64,000 bases of DNA, taken from Cognaticolwellia beringensis. Lineage in GTDB: Bacteria; Pseudomonadota; Gammaproteobacteria; Enterobacterales; Alteromonadaceae. The translations under genes and the position numbers were made by a program. How positions within the stretch are numbered: the stretch's first letter is position 1; the number at the start of each line of letters is the position of its first letter. Under the pieces are notes generated by a model. It was not told the DNA's origin, did no database searches, and worked only from the letters and a program-made list of their open reading frames with translations. The stretch is taken from positions 3,720,001 to 3,784,000 of the forward strand of contig NZ_CP020465.1 in NCBI RefSeq assembly GCF_002076895.1, given 5' to 3'. Below are positions 46,713 through 55,512 of the stretch, piece by piece.

Positions 46713-47882
46713 TTAAACCGATTCGTTGAATAATTCGCGGCCAATTAGCATGCGACGAATTTCTGAGGTGCCAGCACCAATTTCATACAACTTAGCATCA
46801 CGTAATAAACGACCCGCTGGGAACTCATTAATGTAACCGTTACCACCGAGTAACTGAATTGCATCTAAGGCCATTTTGGTCGCCAGTTCGGCAGAATATA
46901 AAATCACACCTGCAGCATCTTTACGGGTTGTTTCGCCACGATCCGCTGCCATCGCACATAAATAGGCATAAGATTTTGCTGCATTCATTTGTGTGTACAT
47001 GTCGGCAATTTTGCCTTGAATTAATTGAAATTCACCAATGGCTTGGCCAAATTGTTTTCTGTCGTGAATGTAAGGTACAACTAAGTCCATACAAGCATCC
47101 ATAATACCTAGCGGTCCGCCAGTTAAAACTAAACGCTCGTAATCTAGGCCCGACATTAGTACGCGCACGCCTTTGCCTTCTTCACCTAAAATATTTGTCG
47201 CCGGTACTTCACAATCTTGGAAGACTAATTCACAGGTATTAGAGCCACGCATACCTAACTTATCGAGTTTTTGATGACGAGAAAAACCTGGGTAGTCACG
47301 TTCAACGATAAAAGCAGTAATACCTTTAGAACCAGCACTGGTATCGGTTTTGGCATAGATAATAAAAACATGGGCGTCAGGACCGTTAGTGATCCACATT
47401 TTATTGCCATTAAGAATGTACTTATCGCCTTGTTTTTTAGCGGTAAGTTTCATGCTAACTACATCAGAGCCGGCATTTGGCTCTGACATCGCTAGGGCAC
47501 CAATATGTTCACCAGTACAAAGTTTTGGTAAATACTTTTCTTTTTGTTCATGGCTACCATTTTTGTTTAATTGGTTTAAACAAAGGTTAGACATAGCGCC
47601 GTAGCTTAGGCCTACAGAAGCAGAAGCACGTGAAATTTCTTGCATCGCCACCATGTGCTCTAAATAACCTAAACCAGAACCACCATATTGCTCATCAACC
47701 GTCATACCTAATAAACCTAAATCGCCAAACTTGCGCCATAAGTCGTTTGGAAATTCATTATCAATATCAATTTGTGCTGCACGAGGAGCAATTTCGTCAC
47801 GAGCAAAAGCATTCACCGTGGTGCGGATCATGTCAACGGTTTCACCCAAGTTAAAATTCATTGATGAGAATGTAGAAATCAT
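46713..47882 (-). CDS. liuA: Isovaleryl-CoA dehydrogenase
   Basis: FAD enzyme oxidising isovaleryl-CoA to 3-methylcrotonyl-CoA, with electrons passed to ETF. 389 aa, acyl-CoA dehydrogenase fold: [59 protein letters not shown]. The catalytic Glu lies in [13 protein letters not shown], the position specific to isovaleryl-CoA dehydrogenases, and [13 protein letters not shown] follows. It lies 88 bases after liuR on the same strand, so it is likely co-transcribed with the regulator. Confidence 0.96.
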   Translation of the reverse strand: MISTFSSMNFNLGETVDMIRTTVNAFARDEIAPRAAQIDIDNEFPNDLWRKFGDLGLLGMTVDEQYGGSGLGYLEHMVAMQEISRASASVGLSYGAMSNLCLNQLNKNGSHEQKEKYLPKLCTGEHIGALAMSEPNAGSDVVSMKLTAKKQGDKYILNGNKMWITNGPDAHVFIIYAKTDTSAGSKGITAFIVERDYPGFSRHQKLDKLGMRGSNTCELVFQDCEVPATNILGEEGKGVRVLMSGLDYERLVLTGGPLGIMDACMDLVVPYIHDRKQFGQAIGEFQLIQGKIADMYTQMNAAKSYAYLCAMAADRGETTRKDAAGVILYSAELATKMALDAIQLLGGNGYINEFPAGRLLRDAKLYEIGAGTSEIRRMLIGRELFNESV

Positions 47883-47970
47883 AGTAGTACCTTTAATAAT
47901 TGTTTGTCATGTTAACGCTGTTAATTGTCGCGTTAGCTGTTACTTAAATTTTTTCTGTATTTATTGTGCT

Positions 47971-48363
47971 TTATTTATCAATGGAGGCTAACGCATTTTG
48001 ACAGTTGTTTTCTAAGCCTGTTAATTCAATTAATACCGCTTGGATATCTTCTAGCTGTTGGTTTAAATCATTTTTCTTGTTGGAAATTAAATCCATAATT
48101 GTTTTTAGTTGTGTAGCACTTGATTTGTCGGCATCGTAAAGCTCAAATAAGCGACCTGTTTCAGCTAATGAAAAACCTAAGCGTTTACCCCGTAGAATTA
48201 ACTTTAGTCGAACTCTGTCTCTTTGGTTGTAAATTCTTGTCTGTCCTTTGCGAGTAGGAATTATCAAGCCTTGGTCTTCGTAAAAACGGATACTGCGGGT
48301 GGTAATATCAAACTCTCTCGCTAACTCACCAATAGAGTAGGTGATTGGGGTAATATCGCTCAT
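47971..48363 (-). CDS. liuR: MerR-family regulator of leucine/isovalerate degradation
   Basis: 130-aa DNA-binding protein. N-terminal winged HTH: YSIGELAREFDITTRSIRFYEDQGLIIPTRKG (split over residues 7-38), then RIYNQRDRVRLKLILRGKRLGFSLAE and a coiled-coil dimerisation helix (SNKKNDLNQQLEDIQAVLIEL). There is no Cys-based metal site. First gene of the liu set, divergent from the thiolase gene. Two near-identical palindromes in the intergenic region are the probable binding sites. It is described as LiuR because of its position and similarity; in other gammaproteobacteria LiuR controls these same genes. Confidence 0.93.
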   Translation of the reverse strand: MSDITPITYSIGELAREFDITTRSIRFYEDQGLIIPTRKGQTRIYNQRDRVRLKLILRGKRLGFSLAETGRLFELYDADKSSATQLKTIMDLISNKKNDLNQQLEDIQAVLIELTGLENNCQNALASIDK

Positions 48364-48416
48364 TTTTATTGCTCGAAGTTAATTTGGTTTTTATCTATAG
48401 GATACCTTACAACAAG

Positions 48417-48432
48417 TTTACGTTAACGTAAA
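48417..48432. promoter_or_regulatory. Probable LiuR operator 1
   Basis: Perfect 16-bp palindrome TTTACGTTAACGTAAA located 54 bases upstream of the liuR start, overlapping where its promoter -35 should be. It shares the TTTACG-N4-CGTAAA layout with the site at 48566. Confidence 0.8.
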
Positions 48433-48558
48433 GTGCGAGGCGTAAGTAAGCTATGTAATACAGCATATATTATTGCTGATATTAGCTAGGTTTTAAGCGA
48501 GCGTTGTAAAGAATGCTTGGCGAATTTGCAATCAGAGATAAAGATAACACTAAAGGAC

Positions 48559-48582
48559 TATAATCTTTACGTTGGCGTAAAG
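48559..48582 (+). promoter_or_regulatory. Thiolase promoter -10 with adjoining LiuR operator 2
   Basis: A perfect -10 TATAAT (48559-48564) is followed directly by CTTTACGTTGGCGTAAAG (48565-48582), a palindrome with 7-bp arms and the same TTTACG-N4-CGTAAA core as operator 1. Binding there would cover the transcription start, suggesting repression. Confidence 0.7.
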
Positions 48583-48661
48583 CTTGAATTGCGGTAATCT
48601 GTTGCGCAATTATTATCGATTATTAGCTACATTTATCGAACTACACTTTTTGGAGAGCCAC

Positions 48662-49846
48662 ATGTCTACTCAAGATCCTATCGTTATCGTTGCAGCAAAA
48701 CGCACCCCTATGGGCGGTTTTATGGGCGGTTTATCTGCAGTTAGTGCTACCACATTAGGTGCCACAGCTATTCGTGGTGCTATGGCAGCCGCTAATTTAT
48801 CTAATGTTCAAGTCGATGAAGTGATCATGGGTTGTGTATTACCTGCCGGTTTAAAACAAGCACCTGCCCGTCAAGCGGCATTAGAAGCTGACTTAGACCT
48901 GTCTACGACTTGTACTACGATTAACAAAGTTTGTGGTTCAGGCATGAAAGCGGCTATGCAGGCGCATGATGCTTTATTAGCGGGTTCTATTGATGTTGCT
49001 ATCGCGGGCGGCATGGAAAGCATGACGAATGCGCCACATCTTTTACCAAGTGGCAGAGCTGGTATTAAAATGGGTCACGGTCAGGTACTTGATCATATGA
49101 TGACTGACGGCCTAGAAAATGCTTATGACGGTATTGCCATGGGGTGTTTCGCACAAGCAACTGCTGATGAATCTGCATTTACCCGTGAAGACATGGATGC
49201 TTATGCAATTCGCTCTTTAGAACGTGCTAATGCTGCGATAGCTGACGGCTCATTCGTTAATGAAATATCACCAGTAACCATTAAATCTCGTCGTGGTGAT
49301 TCAGTATTTGAAATTGATGAACAACCGGGTAATGCGCGCCCAGATAAAATTCCTAGCTTGCGTCCAGCATTTAAAAAAGACGGTACAATTACTGCTGCTA
49401 ACTCAAGCTCTATTTCTGATGGCGCAGCCGCATTAGTGATGATGAAATTGTCAGAAGCACAAAAACGTGGTTTAACGCCATTATGTAAAATTGTTGCTCA
49501 TGCAATGCACGCACAAAAGCCAGCAGAATTTACCGTAGCACCGGTTGGCGCTATGAAAAAAGTACTAGCAAAAGCTAATTGGACAACCGCTGATGTTGAT
49601 TTATTTGAAATCAACGAAGCCTTTGCCATGGTAACTATGTTAGGTATTAAAGAATTAGACTTAGATGTTTCGAAAGTAAACGTTAACGGCGGCGCTTGTG
49701 CTTTAGGCCACCCGTTAGGCGCTAGTGGCGCACGTATTATGGTGACGTTAATTCATGCTTTGAAAAACCGTGGTTTAAGTAAAGGTCTTGCGTCTTTATG
49801 TATTGGTGGCGGTGAAGCCACTGCGATTGCTATTGAAATGATGTAG
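48662..49846 (+). CDS. atoB: Acetyl-CoA C-acetyltransferase (thiolase)
   Basis: Splits acetoacetyl-CoA into two acetyl-CoA, completing leucine and acetoacetate breakdown. 394 aa. Nucleophilic Cys in TTINKVCGSGMKA, NEAFAMV, and the second catalytic Cys in NGGACALGHPLGASGAR. The start is ATG 48662 (MSTQDPIV), after TTTTTGGAGAG; a longer frame from 48584 crosses the operator and is rejected. It is divergent from liuR and carries an operator of the same type, so it belongs to the Liu regulon. Confidence 0.95.
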   Translation: MSTQDPIVIVAAKRTPMGGFMGGLSAVSATTLGATAIRGAMAAANLSNVQVDEVIMGCVLPAGLKQAPARQAALEADLDLSTTCTTINKVCGSGMKAAMQAHDALLAGSIDVAIAGGMESMTNAPHLLPSGRAGIKMGHGQVLDHMMTDGLENAYDGIAMGCFAQATADESAFTREDMDAYAIRSLERANAAIADGSFVNEISPVTIKSRRGDSVFEIDEQPGNARPDKIPSLRPAFKKDGTITAANSSSISDGAAALVMMKLSEAQKRGLTPLCKIVAHAMHAQKPAEFTVAPVGAMKKVLAKANWTTADVDLFEINEAFAMVTMLGIKELDLDVSKVNVNGGACALGHPLGASGARIMVTLIHALKNRGLSKGLASLCIGGGEATAIAIEMM

Positions 49847-49863
49847 CAACTAAGGTTACTTAT

Positions 49864-49891
49864 AAAAGCCCGCTTTTTTGCGGGCTTTTTT
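49864..49891 (+). terminator. Terminator after the thiolase gene
   Basis: AAAAGCCCGC, six-T loop, GCGGGCTTTTTT. Confidence 0.9.
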
Positions 49892-50087
49892 GATTCTAGG
49901 GTTACTGAAAAATATTTTATATTGTTAGACACTATGAATATGGGCAAAAAAATCACAGTAATTTAAATAAAAAGAAATACTTAGTAACAATTGTTTGAAT
50001 AAAATATATTGAACTACTCACGTAATATTGAGTATAAAGTATGGGTATATCATCCACTGAAAATTAAAATAATAAACAGGGTAAGTT

Positions 50088-50858
50088 ATGACATTCAAAA
50101 ATATTCACATTACGGTATTAGCTGTGCTTACGTGTACCCTTACACAAAACGTTCACGCTGATGGCTTGGCTGATTTACAACAAGCCTTGGCTAAGTTAGA
50201 CGGTAGCCATTCAGTTTCTGGTGTATTAAGCGTTACTTTTACTGAGTCTAGAGGTGATGGGAAAGATAAAAAATTAAAAACCGGCGCAATTAAATCAACA
50301 CTTTCTGAAAGTATTGAAGGTTTAGATATTCGTTATTCGAAAAATGTTTTAACGCAAATAGCACAAGAAAATCTCATTAAAATCAATAATGAAGAAGCGG
50401 ATACCCCAGCCTTAAATGGGGCAGAAATACTATCGGCGTCATCTTTAATTCCTATACTCTCCTCAGCACAAACCATTTTAGATATTATCGCAAAAGGCAA
50501 ATTTACCACTGAAAGCAATATTGACTACCTCGACAAACAAGTGCGTGTATTAGACTTTGACTTACCGCTAGAAAGTTTCATTGATGATAAAAAAACGCGC
50601 GGTTATGTAAATAAATTCAACGGCAGTTATAAAATTTTAATTAACGATGAAGGTATTCCTATTGAAACTCGCATGAGCTATTCAGGAAAAGGCAGCGCTT
50701 ATATATTTTTTTCTATGTCTGCGGAGAGTGAAACTACCTCTCAGTTTCAAATTAAAGGTACACGTTTAGTTAGAGTTAATAAAACAGTAGAGTCGAACTC
50801 AACTTCTACGTTTAACGAGCGAACTTATAGTGGTCGCTGGGCGTTGGAACTACAATAA
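50088..50858 (+). CDS. Exported protein of unknown function
   Basis: 256 aa. Signal peptide (residues 1-24, MTFKNIHITVLAVLTCTLTQNVHA) then a mature domain rich in beta-strand: LAKLDGSHSVSGVLSVTFTES, ITYSKN-like DIRYSKNVL, KFTTESNIDYLDKQVRVLDFDLPLES, KILINDEGIPIETRMSYSGKGSAYIFF, SQFQIKGTRLVRVNKTVESNS. The pattern of a fold-around-hydrophobic-core sheet resembles LolA/LppX-like outer-membrane carriers in general shape, but I cannot support a family. AGGGTAAG precedes the ATG. Monocistronic between the thiolase and a pseudogene. Confidence 0.8.
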   Translation: MTFKNIHITVLAVLTCTLTQNVHADGLADLQQALAKLDGSHSVSGVLSVTFTESRGDGKDKKLKTGAIKSTLSESIEGLDIRYSKNVLTQIAQENLIKINNEEADTPALNGAEILSASSLIPILSSAQTILDIIAKGKFTTESNIDYLDKQVRVLDFDLPLESFIDDKKTRGYVNKFNGSYKILINDEGIPIETRMSYSGKGSAYIFFSMSAESETTSQFQIKGTRLVRVNKTVESNSTSTFNERTYSGRWALELQ

Positions 50859-51089
50859 TATATTAACTTTATTAATGAAAGCTTTTGGCTGTTGAAAACG
50901 TTATATCAACAGCCCTGATTATTTGATGATTTAAATAGATTAAGATAAATACCTTATATTTGGCCACTTTTCCTGCGTATAAAGTTGCCCACCCAATTAG
51001 ACACATTGTTGCTATACAAAAAGATAAAATAAAACGTAAAGCACAGGTGTGCTGCAGATTTAATTCCAGTAAGCCTTACGCTAGGTAGT

Positions 51090-51890
51090 TTGTTAAACTA
51101 CTGCTATCTTTTTACACATTTTTTAACCGTGCCTTTGTTGATGTGGTTATTAAAACCAAAAGCGGACACTGCAAGTTCAATGGCTACATTGAAAGCTGTA
51201 GGACATGCTGCAAATAACACTGTTGCTGAAGAAGCACACTCACAAAATCTCACCGGCAACTCAATGTCTGATCGGCTAAATAATAGCTCTTGGTTACAAT
51301 TTATTATTGCCCTGACTGCTTTTTAGTTTATTTTCCGTCACTTTTTAAATAATGGCTTTGATTTAAATCTTAATATTATGATCTTCACTTTTATGGCTAT
51401 TGGTTTAATCGCTCATAAAACACCTATTCAATATGTCATTTCGATGAAGCGGTCTTGCAGTAATATGTCAGGGATCGTTTTTCAATACCCCTTTGTTACT
51501 TGAATAATGGGCATCATGATGTTTAGTGGATTAGGTGCTAATTTGTCAAGCTGGATGTCTGCTGGAGCCTCGATACAATCTTTACCTTTTATTACCCTAT
51601 TAAGTGGTTCACTGATTCATTTTGCAATTCCTTCTGCAGGCGGAGAGTGGGCAGTGATTGGACCGGCACTAACTGAAACTGCACTCAAACTTACTGAAAC
51701 TTTACCCGCTGAGCAAGTAAAAGCTTTTGTCTCACGTGTTGCTATGGCAACAGCCTATGGGGAGACAACTAGTAACTTACTTCAGCCATTTTTCCTGCTG
51801 ATAATTTTACCTATTATGGGAGTGGGTGTACAAATTCATACGCGTGATGTTATGGGGTTTTTGGTCATCCCATTTATCTATTCGTTATGA
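51090..51890 (+). pseudogene. Short-chain fatty acid transporter (AtoE-like), truncated and with two in-frame stops
   Basis: One frame, 267 codons, interrupted by TAG at 51324 and TGA at 51501, matches the later half of TIGR00366/AtoE-type short-chain fatty acid transporters. Markers are NTVAEEAHSQNLTGNSMSDRLNNS, GIVFQYPF-T-stop-IMGIMMFSGL, the conserved PSAGGEWAVIGPALTE, VSRVAMATAYGETTSNLLQPFF and GVQIHTRDVMGF. The TGA replaces the Gly codon of the family's AGIMGMM. The roughly 180 N-terminal residues are missing. It lies near the CoA-transferase and thiolase genes, where such a transporter would be expected. It is non-functional as it stands. Confidence 0.8.
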
Positions 51891-52167
51891 CATCATTATT
51901 AGTAACTTTTGTACCACTATAAACTACAAAGGATCCATTTAAAGGTCACTTCGATCATATATAAACCTGATCTTTTAGGTGACCTTCTATCTAAGGAAGA
52001 TAAAAGTGCTAAATAACGCAAAAGTTGGCTGTTTTATTCAGTAGAATGTTCAGGTAATTAGTAATATTGATGTTACTTCTCTAGTTTATGCTAAGTAGCC
52101 ATTAATCACGTATCATCAAATAATCGTAAGCGTCTGGCTACTAAGTACCGTTAATTTTACTATGTTT

Positions 52168-53526
52168 TTATGAATAAATAGTCTTAGCCCAACGCGTAAG
52201 ACCTGCTGTAACACTACCGAAATGGTCACCAATGACAATCGGTGTATCTTGGAATTGCTGTTGCAAAAATTGGTTTAATACCGGTGATTTGGCGGTACCG
52301 CCAGTGACAAATACCACATCTGGCTGGCAGTTAGCCTGCGAAATAGCATCTTTCATTAGCACCGCAATAGCATTCAATTCTCTTTTACATGCCATGGCAA
52401 AACCATTCCTATCAAGATCTACGGTGAGCCCGTTATCGATATCAGATAAGTCTATTTGCTGTTCGGTTTGCTCAGTTAAGGCAATCTTAGTTTGCTCTGC
52501 AGCATTCACCACGCGGTAACTTAACTTTTGCTGTTGAACAGTTAACAAGCGGGTTAATAAGTCTGGCTGCTCGGCATCACGAATAAGCTGTTCTAAAAAG
52601 CGGCCATTAGCCGAACTGTAAAACTCAGTTTGATGGTTGATATTATTAATAGCCATTGCTTGCCAAAAACTATTGCTTGGCATAGGTTTGCCTGTTTTTA
52701 ACAAACTATTTAAACCAAAACTGGGCATAATACCTTTAAGCGCAAAAGCAATATCAAAATCATTACCGCCAACGCGTTCACCACTATGGCTCAATAAATC
52801 ACGGGTTCTATCAGCTAATACTGCTTGTTTCGGCCCCATTAATAACATTGAGCAATCTGTGGTGCCACCGCCAATATCGACCACTAAAACCTTGGTTTCC
52901 TCAGTAAGGCTAGCTTCATATTCAAAACCTGCTGCAACCGGTTCAAATTGAAATTCAACATCTTTAAAACCTACACGCTTAGCGGCATTAGTTAATAGTT
53001 TTATTGCTTGCTGGTTACTTTCTTCGCCACGTAGACCTTGAAAGTTAATCGGGCGACCAATGACCGTTTGGCTTACACTTCTACCAAGTGCTGCTTCAGT
53101 CAGACTTTTTACGTTACTCATCATTGCGGCAACAATATCTTCAAATAACTCCATTTGTTGCGGCAATAAACCACTGGCACCCAGAAATGACTTTGGAGAT
53201 TTTATGTAATAGCCTTCATCGGGTTCTTGTAAATAATTATTTAATGCTTGTTGGCCAAACGATAATTCAGTTGGGTAACCGTCTAAAGTAAGCTCTCGTA
53301 AGGAGTTTTGTCCTTTTTGTAGCTGCCATTGACGTTGCTGTTGAAAGTTTTTTTGTTCGTTCAAGCTCAAGCGCTTTTGCAGCCAATTAACGATAACATC
53401 ACGACTGGGGGCATACAAAGTTGACGATATAAATCGACCATGATCACCTAAAGATAATAGTTTTGGCGTATTGTTTTCCATAACGCCGACAGCACAGTTT
53501 GAGGTGCCGTAGTCAAATCCGATCAT
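52168..53526 (-). CDS. yegD: YegD-type Hsp70-family protein
   Basis: Hsp70/actin-fold ATPase without a substrate-binding domain. 452 aa. Phosphate 1 GFDYGTSNCAVGVMENN at the N-terminus, the phosphate 2 motif VLVVDIGGGTTDCSML, GERVGGNDFDIAFA and adenosine-binding VFVTGGTAKSPVLNQFL near the C-terminus. The absence of the beta-sandwich and lid and the length match E. coli YegD (450 aa). The role is unknown; a chaperone role is inferred from family only. ATG 53526 is preferred over the TTG four codons earlier. Confidence 0.92.
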   Translation of the reverse strand: MIGFDYGTSNCAVGVMENNTPKLLSLGDHGRFISSTLYAPSRDVIVNWLQKRLSLNEQKNFQQQRQWQLQKGQNSLRELTLDGYPTELSFGQQALNNYLQEPDEGYYIKSPKSFLGASGLLPQQMELFEDIVAAMMSNVKSLTEAALGRSVSQTVIGRPINFQGLRGEESNQQAIKLLTNAAKRVGFKDVEFQFEPVAAGFEYEASLTEETKVLVVDIGGGTTDCSMLLMGPKQAVLADRTRDLLSHSGERVGGNDFDIAFALKGIMPSFGLNSLLKTGKPMPSNSFWQAMAINNINHQTEFYSSANGRFLEQLIRDAEQPDLLTRLLTVQQQKLSYRVVNAAEQTKIALTEQTEQQIDLSDIDNGLTVDLDRNGFAMACKRELNAIAVLMKDAISQANCQPDVVFVTGGTAKSPVLNQFLQQQFQDTPIVIGDHFGSVTAGLTRWAKTIYS

Positions 53527-53787
53527 GTGGAAGTCCAAAGATAAAATGGCCGCGTAGAATACTGGTATATTGCACAGTAGGCAAGGGTTTTCAGGTTGTT
53601 CGGCGACAAAACTTACGATTAAACTTCTGCCTCGTTAAGCTTCAATTAATATATTTCAACAAAACACTTAATGAGTGTTTCGATAAAGAACTGAGGGGAC
53701 AATGGGCTTTTGGGATACTGATTATTTTATCTTTTAGTCAGTGTAGATTATTTGGCGGTGTATTTTCTTGTAGATAATAAGAAAAAA

Positions 53788-53813
53788 GACAGTAGTGAAC
53801 TGTCCTTTTTTTT
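53788..53813. terminator. Terminator upstream of yegD / downstream of rnhA
   Basis: GACAGT ... ACTGTC stem with nine or more T on the plus strand and T-rich flank on the minus strand. In its position it would end the rnhA transcript (minus). Confidence 0.75.
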
Positions 53814-53842
53814 TTGATTCTGGATGCTATATTACTAATAGA

Positions 53843-54637
53843 TTAGCCCGAGGCCATGGCCAATATAGTCTTAATATCTAATGTTTCTTGGTATTGAACA
53901 AAACCTTTTGTGCATTTAACCCGAGCTAATACGGCCATTCTATCGGAAAGTTCATTACCTTCGATATTGGCGTGACCTTTTACATGACTAATAATTAAAT
54001 TAGCCTTTAGTGCTTGGTAGAGCGTAAAACATTGTTTGATGATCTCAAGATTTTTAATTTCTTCACCCTTGCCGCGTGTCCAGCCTTTAGCTTGCCAGCC
54101 TTTTGCCCATTTAGTGATGCAGTCTATGGAATATTTAGAATCAGAAAGTACTTGAACAGTTTTACCTTGCTTAATGTGATCTTGTGCGTAATTAAATGCG
54201 GCAAGTAAGCCATTAAGTTCAGCGGTGTTATTCGTGCCCATTGGTTCATATAAGCCATACCACAGCTCAACTAATTTCTGCTGTTGATATACCGCCATGC
54301 CCGTTCCTGATTTTCCAGGATTTGGAGAACAAGCACCATCACAATAAATATTGATATCTGCAGTTTTTGCAGATGTTGAGCTATTACTCGCTCCGGTAGT
54401 TTCAGCTTTAACGTAGGCAGCAGAAGCAGCAGGTTTAGCGCCGCTACTTTTACTCATCGATCGTTTTGTTAAAGCCTTAGTATAAGTAGATTGAAATGCT
54501 GAATCAGCCTCTGCTTTTGATGGGAACCCCATATATTGCGCGTCTGCACGTCCTTGAGTGTGACTTTTAACATCATTCCACTGCTCAAAGACACCTGTTT
54601 TTGCGCCTTTCCATACCACGTAATATTTTTTACTCAT
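53843..54637 (-). CDS. rnhA: Ribonuclease HI with N-terminal hybrid-binding (viroplasmin-like) domain
   Basis: Degrades the RNA strand of RNA-DNA hybrids. 264 aa. Residues 1-50 are a hybrid-binding domain (KYYVVWKGAKTGVFEQWNDVK, AQYMGFPSKAEADSAF), then an Ala/Ser/Thr-rich linker (about 57-95), then the catalytic domain. The active-site carboxylates are all seen in NIYCDGACSPNPG, NTAELNGLL, VLSDSKYSID and NELSDRMA. This architecture is common in eukaryotes and some bacteria; E. coli RnhA lacks the N-terminal domain. A conventional rnhA may exist elsewhere in the genome. Confidence 0.93.
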   Translation of the reverse strand: MSKKYYVVWKGAKTGVFEQWNDVKSHTQGRADAQYMGFPSKAEADSAFQSTYTKALTKRSMSKSSGAKPAASAAYVKAETTGASNSSTSAKTADINIYCDGACSPNPGKSGTGMAVYQQQKLVELWYGLYEPMGTNNTAELNGLLAAFNYAQDHIKQGKTVQVLSDSKYSIDCITKWAKGWQAKGWTRGKGEEIKNLEIIKQCFTLYQALKANLIISHVKGHANIEGNELSDRMAVLARVKCTKGFVQYQETLDIKTILAMASG

Positions 54638-54723
54638 AAATTTTTGACCATTTTTTATTAATCATAATTTTGTCATTACCTAAGCATTTTTCGGTCACTT
54701 AGATATGGGTGAAATTGTTAATA

Positions 54724-55512
54724 TTATTGTACTTGTTTATTGTTTTTTAATGACCAAATAACTAATACAACACCCGCGATAAAAAAAGGAATACTTAACA
54801 TTTGTCCTGCAGTTAGCGCAATATCGGCAGTGTAAGCGGCTTGTTTTTCTTTTAACATTTCAATAAGAAAGCGCGCGGTAAAAATTAAAATTAAAAATAT
54901 GCCTAAAATAGAGCCTTGTGGTGTTTGGGATTTCTTTTGTTTATATAAAACCATCAATATAAAAAATATAGCTAAATAAGCAAAGGCTTCATACAGTTGA
55001 GAAGGGTGGCGAGTAACGTTATCGATACGGGCAAAGATTACTGCCCAAGGTACATTACTCGCGGTACCTAAAATTTCAGAATTAACGAAGTTGGCACTGC
55101 GGACAAAAAAGCCGAATAGGGCAGTACATATCGCGAGTCTGTCGAGTAACCATAGAAAGTTCATGCTATGTTTTCTGCTATAAATTCCAGCGGCAATAAT
55201 CGCACCAAGGCCGCCACCATGGCTAGCTAAACCGCCTTCCCAAATGGCGAGTATTTTCATCGGGTTGGCAAAGTAATAACCGGGGTCGTAAAAGAAACAA
55301 TGGCCTAAACGTGCACCGACAATCACGCCTATAACAATGTAAACCAATAAGTTATCTAGGGCAGCTAGGTCTTGCTTTTCGGTTTGAAAAATCCATTTCA
55401 TTACTTGCAAACCAGATAAAATAGCAGCAGCGAATAACACGCCATACCAATGAACAGTCAGTGGCCCAATGGAGAAAAATACGGGATCCAGATCCCAAAC
55501 TAAATGTTGCAA
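54724..55512 (-). CDS. lgt: Prolipoprotein diacylglyceryl transferase, Bacteroidetes-like
   Basis: Inner-membrane enzyme that attaches diacylglycerol to the lipobox Cys of prolipoproteins. 262 aa with seven or so hydrophobic helices. Lgt hallmarks: SIGPLTVHWYG, GARLGHCFFYDP, WEGGLASHGG and RHPSQLYEA. Several segments differ from gammaproteobacterial Lgt and look like the Bacteroidetes version: YIVIGVIVGARLGHCFFYDP, NFVNSEILGTASNVPWAVIF, and FLIEMLKEKQAAY...GQMLSIPF. No thyA lies beside it, as it usually does in gammaproteobacteria. It is probably a second copy acquired by transfer. The start is TTG 55512. Confidence 0.9.
   Translation of the reverse strand: MQHLVWDLDPVFFSIGPLTVHWYGVLFAAAILSGLQVMKWIFQTEKQDLAALDNLLVYIVIGVIVGARLGHCFFYDPGYYFANPMKILAIWEGGLASHGGGLGAIIAAGIYSRKHSMNFLWLLDRLAICTALFGFFVRSANFVNSEILGTASNVPWAVIFARIDNVTRHPSQLYEAFAYLAIFFILMVLYKQKKSQTPQGSILGIFLILIFTARFLIEMLKEKQAAYTADIALTAGQMLSIPFFIAGVVLVIWSLKNNKQVQ

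Noticed and set aside
48584..48661. N-terminal extension of the thiolase
   Set aside because: Its first codon lies two bases after operator 2, its residues are unlike thiolases, and ATG 48662 has a clear GGAG Shine-Dalgarno.
51324..51503. TAG and TGA codons inside the fatty acid transporter frame as recoding (pyrrolysine/selenocysteine)
   Set aside because: Two different stops, no SECIS-like hairpin noticed after the TGA, the gene also lacks its N-terminal 180 residues, and the family has Gly at the TGA position. Ordinary decay explains it better.
53499..53777. 92-codon plus-strand frame overlapping the yegD start
   Set aside because: Overlaps the conserved YegD N-terminus in antisense, no recognisable motif, no Shine-Dalgarno.
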